64,000 nt of DNA, taken from assembly GCF_004745645.1 (NCBI RefSeq), contig NZ_SRMB01000001.1, forward strand, positions 2,232,001-2,296,000, read 5' to 3'. Each line of letters starts with the position of its first letter. Positions within the stretch are counted from its first letter, which is position 1. Positions 43,963 to 51,501 of this stretch are shown piece after piece. The translations under genes and the position numbers were made by a program. The DNA is from Hymenobacter metallicola. Its GTDB lineage: Bacteria > Bacteroidota > Bacteroidia > Cytophagales > Hymenobacteraceae. The notes beneath the pieces are model-generated. The model did not search any database. It was given only the letters and a program-made list of their open reading frames with translations, and had not been told where the DNA came from.

Positions 43963-45168
43963 ATGAAACAAGCTTATTTAGTTGACGGTATCCGCACGCC
44001 CATCGGTAATTTCGGCGGCAGCCTGTCGTCCGTCCGCCCCGACGATATGGCGGCCCTGGTGATTCAGGAGCTGCTCAAGCGTAACTCCGGCGTCGGCCCC
44101 GCGGCCGTGGCCGACGTAATTCTGGGCTGCGCCAACCAGGCCGGGGAAGACAACCGCAACGTGGCCCGCATGGCGTTGCTGCTGGCTGGCCTGCCCACCG
44201 CCGTACCCGGCGAAACCGTGAACCGCCTCTGCGCCTCGGGTTTGTCGGCCAGCATTGCCGCCGCCCGCGGCATTCAGTCGGGCGACGGAGACCTGTTCAT
44301 TTCCGGTGGCGTGGAGAGCATGACCCGCGCGCCCTACGTCATGTCCAAGCCCAGCAAGGCCTTCGGCACCGACTCCAAAATGTACGATTCGAGCTTCGGC
44401 TGGCGCTTTGTCAACGAGAAGCTGGAGGCTATGTACGGCATCGATGCCATGGGCGAAACGGCCGAAAACCTGGTCGACCAGTACCACATCAGCCGGGAAG
44501 ACCAGGACCAGTTTGCTTATGAGTCGCACCAGCGGGCCGGCCGGGCCCGGGACTCGGGCCGTTTCGCCGAGGAAATCGTGGCCGTGCCCATCCCCCAGCG
44601 CAAGGGGGAGCCGGTGCTGTTTGCCCAGGACGAGTTCATCAAGTCGGAAACGACTCTGGACGTGCTGGCCAAGCTGCGCCCAGCTTTCCGCAAGAATGGC
44701 TCGGTTACGGCCGGCAATTCCTCGGGGCTGAACGACGGGGCCGCGGCTTTGCTGCTGGCTTCGGAAGACGGCCTCAAGCAGCACAATCTCACGCCCCGGG
44801 CCCGGCTGGTTTCGATGGGCGTGGCCGGCGTGGAGCCCCGCACGATGGGCATCGGCCCGGTACCGGCCTCCCAGCTGGCTTTGAAAAAAGCCGGCCTCAC
44901 CCTCGACCAGATAGACATTATCGAGTTCAACGAAGCCTTTGCCGCCCAAACCCTGGCCTGCGTGCGGGGCCTGGGCCTGGAAGGCAACGACCCGCGTATC
45001 AACCCCAACGGCGGCGCTATTTCCCTGGGCCACCCGCTGGGCATGAGCGGGGCCCGCATCCTGAACACCGCCGCCCTGGAGCTACACCAGCAAAACAAGC
45101 GCTACGCCCTCATCACGATGTGCGTGGGCGTGGGCCAGGGCTACGCGGCCATCATCGAAAAGGTATGA
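43963..45168 (+). CDS. paaJ: 3-oxoadipyl-CoA thiolase
   Basis: 401 residues. Catalytic nucleophile in TVNRLCASGLSASIAAARG (Cys90), then GGVESMTRAPYVMSK. The C-terminal motifs are NPNGGAISLGHPLGMSGARI (catalytic His) and MCVGVGQGYAA (Cys387). The usual GGGQG reads GVGQG here, a common variant. It splits 3-oxoadipyl-CoA to succinyl-CoA and acetyl-CoA, the end of the pathway. The stop overlaps the paaY start by ATGA. Confidence 0.94.
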   Translation: MKQAYLVDGIRTPIGNFGGSLSSVRPDDMAALVIQELLKRNSGVGPAAVADVILGCANQAGEDNRNVARMALLLAGLPTAVPGETVNRLCASGLSASIAAARGIQSGDGDLFISGGVESMTRAPYVMSKPSKAFGTDSKMYDSSFGWRFVNEKLEAMYGIDAMGETAENLVDQYHISREDQDQFAYESHQRAGRARDSGRFAEEIVAVPIPQRKGEPVLFAQDEFIKSETTLDVLAKLRPAFRKNGSVTAGNSSGLNDGAAALLLASEDGLKQHNLTPRARLVSMGVAGVEPRTMGIGPVPASQLALKKAGLTLDQIDIIEFNEAFAAQTLACVRGLGLEGNDPRINPNGGAISLGHPLGMSGARILNTAALELHQQNKRYALITMCVGVGQGYAAIIEKV

Positions 45169-45764
45169 TCTACTCGTTCGACGGCATTGTTCCGGTCGTG
45201 CACGAGTCGGCTTTCGTGCACCCGCAGGCGGCCGTAACGGGCAACGTCATCATTGGCCGCAACGTGTACGTGGGGCCCGGCGCGGCCATTCGTGGCGACT
45301 GGGGTCAGATCATCATCGAGGACAACTGCAACGTGCAGGAGAACTGCACCGTGCACATGTTTCCAGGCACCACCACCCGGCTCAAGGAAATGGCCCACAT
45401 CGGCCACGGCGCCATCATTCACGGCGCCACCGTGGGCCGCAACGTGCTGGTGGGCATGAACGCCGTGCTCATGGACCGGGTCGACATCGGCGACGAGTGC
45501 ATCATCGGGGCCCTGAGCTTTATCAAGGCCGACGAGGTGATTCCGCCCCGCAGTCTGGTGGTGGGCAACCCGCACAAAATCATCCGCCAGGTCAGCGACG
45601 AAATGCTGCGCTGGAAAACCGAAGGCACCCACATCTACATGCAGCTCCCCGCCGACCTGCACGCCACCCTGCAGCCCTGCGAGCCCCTGCGCGAAGTACC
45701 CGCCGACCGCGCCGTGCAGCAAGGCAGCTACCAAACCTGGGCCGAGCGGAAAAGCGGCGAATAA
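45165..45764 (+). CDS. paaY: PaaY-type hexapeptide-repeat protein (gamma-carbonic anhydrase fold)
   Basis: 199 residues from the ATG at 45,165. A left-handed beta-helix with hexapeptide repeats runs from VHPQAAVTGNVIIGRNVYVG to IGDECIIGALSFIKADEVIP. The three zinc His positions appear in NCTVHMFPG, MAHIGHGAIIHG. Characterised PaaY is a thioesterase acting on stalled CoA intermediates of the pathway, although the fold is that of a gamma-carbonic anhydrase. Its 3' end is 7 bp from the left repeat of the small mobile-like element. Confidence 0.9.
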   Translation: MIYSFDGIVPVVHESAFVHPQAAVTGNVIIGRNVYVGPGAAIRGDWGQIIIEDNCNVQENCTVHMFPGTTTRLKEMAHIGHGAIIHGATVGRNVLVGMNAVLMDRVDIGDECIIGALSFIKADEVIPPRSLVVGNPHKIIRQVSDEMLRWKTEGTHIYMQLPADLHATLQPCEPLREVPADRAVQQGSYQTWAERKSGE

Positions 45765-45771
45765 ATCAGAA

Positions 45772-46156
45772 CGTCATGCTGAGCGAAGCCGAAGCATCTC
45801 TACCGCTTCGAATGGGCGCTGACTTGACTAGGTTTCATCTATAATGCTCCACCCTATGCGCCAAACTGATTTACCAGAACGCTGGAAAGCCAAGCTGCGA
45901 AATTACTTGATTGCAAAGGGCAGTGAGTACGAAACACTCGGCTGCCATGACTTTCCTAATGGCAGCTTGTTGCGCATCACATTTGAAGATGAATCAAAAG
46001 TTGAATTCAAATATGCCTTCGTCATCGAAGCTCCTGAATTCAAAGAAATAGCCGTCTTTACCGAGCATTGCGGTTACCACCTGTTCCCGCTGTACGAGGG
46101 AATAGACGTGGCAATAGAGCAGCAGTAGAGATGCTTCGGCTTCGCTCAGCATGACG
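45772..46156. mobile_element. 385-bp element with 32-bp perfect inverted repeats carrying one small gene
   Basis: Arms at 45,772-45,803 and 46,125-46,156 are exactly complementary over 32 bp (start CGTCATGCTGAGCGAAGCCG). Between them is one 94-codon ORF, and its stop codon (46,126-46,128) lies inside the right arm. I see no target-site duplication and no transposase. The arm sequence is of the same general type as the small hairpin repeats elsewhere in this cluster (CGTCATnCTGAGC), so it may be a hairpin element that picked up a gene, mobilised in trans. Confidence 0.7.
45844..46128 (+). CDS. small hypothetical protein carried between inverted repeats
   Basis: 94 residues, soluble; it may start at the second Met (45,856). 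Segments LPERWKAKLRNYLIAKG, SLLRITFEDESKVEFKYAFV and IAVFTEHCGYHLFPL suggest a small alpha/beta protein with two long beta strands. The GC content is lower than that of the paa genes on both sides. Its 3' end, including the stop, is within the right inverted repeat, so the gene and the element form one unit. I do not know a function; the size and genome context would also fit an immunity or antitoxin-like protein, but no partner is seen. Confidence 0.72.
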   Translation: MLHPMRQTDLPERWKAKLRNYLIAKGSEYETLGCHDFPNGSLLRITFEDESKVEFKYAFVIEAPEFKEIAVFTEHCGYHLFPLYEGIDVAIEQQ

Positions 46157-46203
46157 GCCTAGATAAAATTCCTCTTTTACTACCCCCTTCCTTTCCCCTA
46201 CCT

Positions 46204-48255
46204 ATGACTCCCACCCTCGAAAACTTTGTGCTGGGCCGCTGGACGGCCGGCTCGGGCGAGCAGCACGAGCTCTACGACGCCTCCACCGGCGAAGTCATTG
46301 CCATTGCCAACGGCGAAGGCCTCGACTACGCCTCGATGTTCGACTACGCCCGCCGCGTCGGCAACAAGGCCCTGCGCAAAATGACTTTCCACGAGCGGGG
46401 CCGCATGCTCAAGGCCCTGGCCCTGCACCTCGACAGCAAAAAGGAAGACTTCTACACCCTGAGCTACCGCAGCGGGGCCACCCGCGCCGACTCCTGGATT
46501 GATATCGAAGGCGGCATCGGCAACCTGTTTGCCAACGCCTCGCTGCGTCGCAAATTCCCCGACAAGCCCTTCTACGTCGAGTCGGACCCGATTGCGCTGT
46601 CCAAGGCGGGCAACTTCATGGGCCACCACATTCTGGTGCCCAAGGAAGGCGTGGCCGTGCACATCAACGCCTACAACTTCCCCATCTGGGGCATGCTGGA
46701 GAAAATTGCGGTGAACATGCTGGCCGGCATGCCCGCCATTGTGAAGCCCGCCGTGCCCTCGGCTTACCTGACCGAGGCCGTGGTGCGCGAAATTATTGCC
46801 TCCAAAATTCTGCCCGAAGGCGCTTTGCAGCTCGTCGTGGGCTCGGGCCATGGTATTCTGGACCACGTCAACTACCAGGACGTCGTCACCTTCACCGGCT
46901 CGGCCGAAACCGGGCGTAAGCTCAAGGGCCACCCGAAGATCCTCTCGGAAGCCGTGCCCTTCACGATGGAAGCCGACTCGCTCAACGCCGCCGTGCTGGG
47001 CCAGGACGCCGTGCCGGGTACCGTAGAGTTTGACCTGTTTATCAAGGAAGTCCGCAAGGAAATGACCTCGAAGGCGGGCCAGAAGTGCACCGCCATCCGC
47101 CGCATCATCGTGCCCGAAAACCTGGTCGAGGACGTGCAGATTGCCCTGGGCAAGGCCTTGGCCCAAACCACCATTGGTCACCCGTTGGCCGAAGGCGTGC
47201 GCATGGGCGCTTTGGCCGGCCGGGAGCAGATGCAGCGCGTGCGTGAGCGGGTGGAGCACCTGGCCAAAAACACGCCCATCGTGTATGGCAACCTGGACGA
47301 CGTACAGGTAATTGGCGGCGACTGCAAAGTGGGCGCATTCATGTCGCCCATCGTGCTGCTCAATCCCGAGCCGTTCAAGTTCACCGACACCCACGAAATT
47401 GAGGCGTTCGGGCCGGTGAGCACCATTATGCCCTACAAGGACGTGGACGAAGCCATTACCCTGGCCAACATGGGCAAAGGCTCCCTGGTGTGCTCGGTGG
47501 CGACCAACGACCCGCGCACGGCCCAGGAGTTCGTGCTGGGCTCGGCCACCCACCACGGCCGGATTCTGGTGCTCAACGGCGAAGTTGCCAAGGAAAGCAC
47601 CGGGCACGGCTCGCCCCTGCCCCTGCTGATACACGGTGGTCCCGGCCGGGCCGGCGGCGGGCAGGAAATGGGCGGCATTCGCGGCGTGGAGCACTTCATG
47701 CAGCGCGTCGCCATTCAGGGCTCCCCCACCATGATTACGGCCATTACGGAGGTATATCAGCCCAAGGCCAAGCAGATTGAGAAAGACAAGCACCCCTTTC
47801 AGCACTACTTCGAGGAGCTGGAAATCGGGCAGACCTACACCACTCACCGCCACACCGTCTCGGAAGCCGACATCACCAACTTCGCCCAAGTGTCGGGCGA
47901 CAATTTCTACGCCCACGTCGACGCGACTTCCCTGGAAGGCACTCTGTTTAAAGGCCGCGTGGCCCACGGTTACTACATCCTCTCGAAGGCCGCCGGCATG
48001 TTCGTCGACCCGCGCAAGGGCCCGGTGCTGCTCAATTACGGCCTCGACGAGTGCCGCTTCACCAAGCCCGTCTACCCGGGCATGACCATCGGCGTGCAGC
48101 TGACGGTGAAAGAGAAAATTGGCCAGGAGAAGCGCGACGCCGAGGATGTTGCCAAGGGCATCGTCCGCTGGCTCGTGGACGTAACCGACGAAACCGGCGA
48201 AACCGTAGCCGTGGCCACGATTCTGACCATGGTCAAGAAAAAGAACCAGGAGTAA
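46204..48255 (+). CDS. paaZ: oxepin-CoA hydrolase / 3-oxo-5,6-dehydrosuberyl-CoA semialdehyde dehydrogenase
   Basis: 683 residues, two domains. The aldehyde dehydrogenase (about 1-510) has VTFTGSAETGRKLKGH, the catalytic Cys295 in AGQKCTAIRRIIV, and EIEAFGPVSTIMPY. The C-terminal MaoC domain (about 540-680) has DITNFAQVSGDNFYAHVD and FKGRVAHGYYILSKAAG, the Asp-His hydratase pair. It cleaves the oxepin ring and oxidises the resulting aldehyde. The gene follows the small mobile-like element by 47 bp. Confidence 0.96.
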   Translation: MTPTLENFVLGRWTAGSGEQHELYDASTGEVIAIANGEGLDYASMFDYARRVGNKALRKMTFHERGRMLKALALHLDSKKEDFYTLSYRSGATRADSWIDIEGGIGNLFANASLRRKFPDKPFYVESDPIALSKAGNFMGHHILVPKEGVAVHINAYNFPIWGMLEKIAVNMLAGMPAIVKPAVPSAYLTEAVVREIIASKILPEGALQLVVGSGHGILDHVNYQDVVTFTGSAETGRKLKGHPKILSEAVPFTMEADSLNAAVLGQDAVPGTVEFDLFIKEVRKEMTSKAGQKCTAIRRIIVPENLVEDVQIALGKALAQTTIGHPLAEGVRMGALAGREQMQRVRERVEHLAKNTPIVYGNLDDVQVIGGDCKVGAFMSPIVLLNPEPFKFTDTHEIEAFGPVSTIMPYKDVDEAITLANMGKGSLVCSVATNDPRTAQEFVLGSATHHGRILVLNGEVAKESTGHGSPLPLLIHGGPGRAGGGQEMGGIRGVEHFMQRVAIQGSPTMITAITEVYQPKAKQIEKDKHPFQHYFEELEIGQTYTTHRHTVSEADITNFAQVSGDNFYAHVDATSLEGTLFKGRVAHGYYILSKAAGMFVDPRKGPVLLNYGLDECRFTKPVYPGMTIGVQLTVKEKIGQEKRDAEDVAKGIVRWLVDVTDETGETVAVATILTMVKKKNQE

Positions 48256-48265
48256 AACTGCCGTG

Positions 48266-48366
48266 TGTCATCCTGAGCAAAGCGAAGGATCTTATTACAG
48301 CAGCACGAGTCGTAACAACGATTTTGGTTCTGGCGTGATAAGGTCCTTCGCAAGCTCAGGATGACA
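48266..48366. repeat. intergenic inverted-repeat element C (GTCATCCTGAGC type)
   Basis: The left arm TGTCATCCTGAGCAAAGCGA and onward (48,266-48,295) pairs with 48,338-48,366 with two mismatches and one extra base. It fills the paaZ-crotonase gap and ends 24 bp before the next start. It is a relative of the arms of the gene-carrying element at 45,772. Confidence 0.78.
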
Positions 48367-48390
48367 GCCGATTTACCAAAAGCACCCACT

Positions 48391-49167
48391 ATGACCACCG
48401 ATACCCTTTCTGCCGGCCAAGTCGCCGTAACTACCGATGCCCACGGCATCAGCACCGTTTCCTTTTTCCACCCCAGCCACAACTCCCTGCCCGGCGCCCT
48501 GCTTACCCAACTGGCCAACACCATTACTGCCACGGGGCACGACCCGGCCACCAAAGTCATCATCCTGCGCAGTGAGGGCGAAAAAACCTTCTGCGCCGGC
48601 GCCAGCTTCGACGAGCTGATTGCCATTCAGGACGAAGCCCAGGGCCTGGAATTCTTCTCCGGCTTTGCCAAAGTCATCAACGCCTGCCGCACCTGCCCCA
48701 AAATCATCATCGGCCGGGTGCAGGGCAAGGCCATCGGCGGGGGCGTGGGCGTAGCGGCCTCTACCGACTATTGCTTTGCCACCGCCCAGGCCGCAGTAAA
48801 GCTGAGCGAGTTGGTGGTCGGCATTGGTCCCTTCGTAGTGGGTCCGGCCGTGGAGCGCAAAATCGGGCAGTCGGCCTACGCCCAGCTGGCCCTGGATGCG
48901 GGCGAGTTCCGCTCAGCCGAGTGGGCCCGGGACCGGGGCCTCTACGCCGAAATACTGCCCACCGCCGCCGAATTGGACCAAGCCGTGCAGACCTTTGCCG
49001 AAAAGCTGGCCCGCTACAATCCTGAGGCGCTAGCAGATCTGAAGCAGGTGTTCTGGCAGGGCACCGAGCATTGGGCTACGCTGCTGCCCCAGCGCGCGGC
49101 CATTAGCGGCCGACTGGTCTTGTCGGACTTTACCCGCGCGGCCATCAGCCAGTTTAAGAGCCGGTAG
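48391..49167 (+). CDS. enoyl-CoA hydratase/isomerase of the phenylacetate cluster
   Basis: 258 residues from the ATG at 48,391. Crotonase fold: ILRSEGEKTFCAGASFDELI forms the first oxyanion loop and RVQGKAIGGGVGVAASTDYC the second. KLSELVVGIGPFVVGPAVER keeps the second catalytic Glu; the first Glu of classical hydratases is Gly here (GGGVGV). It could be the PaaG-type ring isomerase or the PaaF-type hydratase. Only one crotonase is in the cluster although the pathway needs two activities, so one must be elsewhere or this enzyme does both. Confidence 0.85.
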   Translation: MTTDTLSAGQVAVTTDAHGISTVSFFHPSHNSLPGALLTQLANTITATGHDPATKVIILRSEGEKTFCAGASFDELIAIQDEAQGLEFFSGFAKVINACRTCPKIIIGRVQGKAIGGGVGVAASTDYCFATAQAAVKLSELVVGIGPFVVGPAVERKIGQSAYAQLALDAGEFRSAEWARDRGLYAEILPTAAELDQAVQTFAEKLARYNPEALADLKQVFWQGTEHWATLLPQRAAISGRLVLSDFTRAAISQFKSR

Positions 49168-49184
49168 CCCCAGACGAATAACAG

Positions 49185-49224
49185 CAGAAAGCCCCGTTTC
49201 CAGCGCTGGAAACGGGGCTTTCTG
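49185..49224. terminator. palindromic terminator at the end of the phenylacetate cluster
   Basis: CAGAAAGCCCCGTTTCCAGC is followed directly by its exact complement, giving a 40-bp perfect palindrome with a short T-run. It ends the + strand cluster 17 bp after the last stop and marks the last clearly chromosomal feature before the prophage. Confidence 0.85.
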
Positions 49225-49355
49225 TTTGCAGAGGAGGAGGAACTTGAATAGGAAGTCCTAACTACCTGAGTACTTGCAGCGAGTAGGCGGAGTAAAAAGG
49301 AATGTTATACGAAATTGTATACATCACCTGTACATCGGCCTACCAGGGCAACCAA

Positions 49356-49835
49356 CTAAGCAGCCTTATCGAGGTCGGCCCGGTAGGACACAACCATAGA
49401 AGGGATTGACTGCTCAGCTGCGATGTGGTTGCCCAGATTAAAAGACTCCGCCGTTGCTCCTTTACCAGCCTTTAGAGCATCCGCCAACGTGCGGGCCATA
49501 TCACGCCACATATCCCGGTCGCGCTTGAGTTCCTTTATCTCGGCTGACTCGTGGACAACAGCCAGCTCACTTGAGTTAGCTTCAACTGGTGCTGGCATCG
49601 GGTCGGCTGGCTGCGTCTTGGTCTTCATCTCTCCTTTACCACCAATAAGCCAGGCAGCATTCAGCAATGGAAAGGTGAGGACTATCTTTTCTAAAGTCTC
49701 AATGGATGGCTTATTCAGGCCGGCCTCATAGCGACCATACAGACCTGGATCCATTCCTATTTTATCGGCAAAGCCCTTTTTGCTAAGGTTGGTGCTTTCT
49801 CGAAAGGCCTGTAGCCTGCTGCTAATTGCTTCCAT
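49356..49835 (-). CDS. prophage XRE-type repressor
   Basis: 159 residues from the ATG at 49,835; an ATG at 49,868 would add 11 residues. N-terminal HTH: ISSRLQAFRESTNLSKKGFADKI, then GLYGRYEAGLNKPSIETLEKI (residues about 3-50), followed by a linker (KTKTQPADPMPAPVE) and a coiled helix ELKRDRDMWRDMARTLADAL for dimerisation. No Ser/Lys autoprotease motif is seen, so it is not a LexA-like CI. Divergent from the first early gene across a gap with matched operator-like motifs, in the manner of CI/Cro. Confidence 0.85.
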   Translation of the reverse strand: MEAISSRLQAFRESTNLSKKGFADKIGMDPGLYGRYEAGLNKPSIETLEKIVLTFPLLNAAWLIGGKGEMKTKTQPADPMPAPVEANSSELAVVHESAEIKELKRDRDMWRDMARTLADALKAGKGATAESFNLGNHIAAEQSIPSMVVSYRADLDKAA

Positions 49836-49879
49836 TTCAGCTGTATCATTTATTATTAGTGAAAACATGCACTTATAAC

Positions 49880-49967
49880 TGCAAGTTTTCGTATGTTTAC
49901 AGTGTTAGATTATGTGGCCTACTGCCAATAATCTGTTCAAACATACACAGATATACGAAAACTTGCA
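49880..49967. promoter_or_regulatory. operator pair between repressor and first early gene
   Basis: TGCAAGTTTTCGTAT at 49,880-49,894 is perfectly complementary to ATACGAAAACTTGCA at 49,953-49,967. The right copy runs into the start codon of the early gene, and the left copy is about 45 bp before the repressor start. Related GCAAACTT motifs recur at 50,228-50,313. The XRE protein is the likely binder. Confidence 0.65.
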
Positions 49968-50215
49968 TGAAAAACGCCGAAGTAATTTTTGAGCGTCTGC
50001 CCGAAGAAAGCTACAGCGAACAGAAAATTCGCTTTCAAAAGGCTTTGAATGAAGTTATTCCGCACATGGACAAGTATTATTCCCAGCAGACAGCCCGCAA
50101 ATTTCCTGCAAGGAATCGAGTGCATATTCGTGCAGTTAAGCAGACCGGGGTAGTAGACTGGCCTGTGTTGAAGTATTGGTATTCGGAATATATGCCTGTA
50201 GAGGCATATGTATAA
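49967..50215 (+). CDS. small early phage protein, Cro position
   Basis: 82 residues from the ATG at 49,967. Highly charged: VIFERLPEESYSEQKIRFQKAL, then SQQTARKFPARNRVHIRAVK and VVDWPVLKYWYSEYM. I do not recognise a family, and no clear HTH is visible. Its start codon overlaps an operator-like repeat and it is divergent from the repressor, so it holds the position of a Cro or early regulator. The DNA is AT-rich compared with the chromosome. Confidence 0.65.
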   Translation: MKNAEVIFERLPEESYSEQKIRFQKALNEVIPHMDKYYSQQTARKFPARNRVHIRAVKQTGVVDWPVLKYWYSEYMPVEAYV

Positions 50216-50227
50216 GGCTCTTTTTTT

Positions 50228-50313
50228 GTCCATGCATTTGCAAACTTGCACAAATGCATTTGTTATTAATGAAAGTTTGCATAGATTTGAACCATCAATA
50301 ACTGCAAACTTTC
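50228..50313. promoter_or_regulatory. second cluster of operator-like motifs
   Basis: Contains TGCATTTG/CAAATGCA (50,233-50,240 and 50,251-50,258) around CAAACTTG, and the perfect inverted pair GAAAGTTTGCA (50,271-50,281) and TGCAAACTTTC (50,303-50,313). All share the TGCAA(A/G)(C/T)TT core found at 49,880. The cluster ends 6 bp before the next start, so it probably controls the early operon. Confidence 0.6.
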
Positions 50314-50318
50314 ACATC

Positions 50319-50552
50319 ATGCATATTACTACTACCCCTACCCCCACTGCCAAGCCTTGCATCCGAGACTACTCCGAACTGGTGACCACGGTGGTTCCCG
50401 AAGCCTTTGCCAAGCTGGTGCCCCTTGAAGAACTGCAACGCCGCCTCTCGGAAGTAGCACGGGAAAAGCCCCACCTCGCTGAGGAAACACCCCTCTACCT
50501 GAAAAACGAAACCCGCCGCCGGGCTGCCTTCGAAGGCGCCCACCTCCGCTAA
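50319..50552 (+). CDS. small early phage protein
   Basis: 77 residues from the ATG at 50,319. A Thr/Pro-rich start, then VPEAFAKLVPLEELQRRLSEVA, an amphipathic helix, and a basic end (LKNETRRRAAFEGAHLR). No family recognised. It is the first gene downstream of the second operator cluster and is separated by only 4 bp from the next gene. Confidence 0.6.
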   Translation: MHITTTPTPTAKPCIRDYSELVTTVVPEAFAKLVPLEELQRRLSEVAREKPHLAEETPLYLKNETRRRAAFEGAHLR

Positions 50553-50556
50553 GTTC

Positions 50557-50961
50557 ATGTCGCTCCCCACTGCTACCGCCTGCGCCCTGTGGTGCCCCGA
50601 CTACTTCAATAAAGCCGCCGTGCTGGATTTCTGGTTGAGCCATCCCGCAGTACCGGCCACCAAAGCCGAGGCCACCCGCGCCGAGCTGCCCACCTGGTTG
50701 CCGGCCCGAGTAGCGAAGTCCTGGCTCAACCTCTATCTCTTCTTGGAAGCCGCTCGCACCGCTGGGCCGCTGGCCGACCGGGATGAAGTAGCGGCCCTGC
50801 TCACAGAGCTAAAAGAGTCCGGAGTAGTGGAGCCCGAAGAGCGCATAGACCTTAAACCAAAGCTGCTGCGCAGCACCCAGGCGGAATTCGAGTGGCACGC
50901 TGCCCGCATCCGCAGCGCCGTCGAGGCCCGCCACCACGCACAACACGAGCACGCCGCTTAA
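50557..50961 (+). CDS. early phage protein, 134 residues, unknown
   Basis: Soluble, mainly helical: LDFWLSHPAVPATKAEATRA, LPARVAKSWLNLYLFLEAAR, DRDEVAALLTELKESGVVEP, ending in a His-rich tail (EARHHAQHEHAA). No motif recognised. It lies in a run of closely packed genes between operator cluster and exonuclease, as is common for phage host-takeover or recombination genes. Confidence 0.65.
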   Translation: MSLPTATACALWCPDYFNKAAVLDFWLSHPAVPATKAEATRAELPTWLPARVAKSWLNLYLFLEAARTAGPLADRDEVAALLTELKESGVVEPEERIDLKPKLLRSTQAEFEWHAARIRSAVEARHHAQHEHAA

Positions 50962-50991
50962 TCATCCTCTCATCATACCCGCATTTGCCCT

Positions 50992-51222
50992 GTGATTACG
51001 CTCTCCACTACTACCAACAGAGTCCTACGGGAAACCACTGTAACGGCTAAAACAACCGCTGGCGTTTTTCTATGCGCTGAAACGTGGTCAGGCACTGGGG
51101 CCCGCGTGGCCGTGCAGCTGGCTCAGCACGTGCGCCGCTCGGCCGAGAACCTGGAGCGCCGCCTCCACATTGCCCAGGCTACTTCTACCACCCAGGCTCG
51201 CCTGCTAGCTGAGCGTCTGTAA
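50992..51222 (+). CDS. small early phage protein, 76 residues
   Basis: GTG start at 50,992. Thr-rich N-terminus, then GVFLCAETWSGTGARVAVQL and a basic helix QHVRRSAENLERRLHIAQAT. The stop overlaps the next ATG by one base (TAATG). Function unknown. Confidence 0.55.
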   Translation: MITLSTTTNRVLRETTVTAKTTAGVFLCAETWSGTGARVAVQLAQHVRRSAENLERRLHIAQATSTTQARLLAERL

Positions 51223-51422
51223 TGCGAATTACTGCTATCCGCGCCGCTGCTATCCGGGCCAATAGAATCACGCTCGTGGCTATGCTCAGCCTGCTGCTGG
51301 CCCAGGCCTGCCACCGCAAGGCCTTCACCCAGAGCTCAGGCACAAAGCACACCCGCCCCGCCTGGAAGCGCACTAGTCTGCTCCTGCTGGAGCAGGAGCA
51401 AGCCGACCCGGCCCGCCTGTAA
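51222..51422 (+). CDS. small phage lipoprotein or membrane peptide
   Basis: 66 residues. A basic start (RITAIRAAAIRANR) is followed by a hydrophobic stretch ITLVAMLSLLLAQACHRKAF in which LLAQAC fits a lipobox (Cys30). The mature part would be about 37 residues, basic. It could be a membrane-acting early protein such as an exclusion peptide; an Rz1-like role is unlikely because it is not beside lysis genes. Coupled to the previous gene by TAATG. Confidence 0.5.
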   Translation: MRITAIRAAAIRANRITLVAMLSLLLAQACHRKAFTQSSGTKHTRPAWKRTSLLLLEQEQADPARL

Positions 51423-51501
51423 ACAAACAAGGGCCGCGCCCGGCATGGCACAGCCCTCATTAAACCTCTCAATTACGAAAGGCATCACACGCCACAAACT
51501 T

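Noticed and set aside
46198-47967. 589-codon open frame on the - strand over paaZ
   Set aside because: Shadow of paaZ, again with Gly/His/Val-rich composition and no motif. Similar long shadows lie over paaE, paaJ and paaC.
49225-49356. tRNA or tmRNA gene as prophage insertion site
   Set aside because: No cloverleaf, T-loop (GTTCGA) or CCA-type acceptor stem could be found in the gap.
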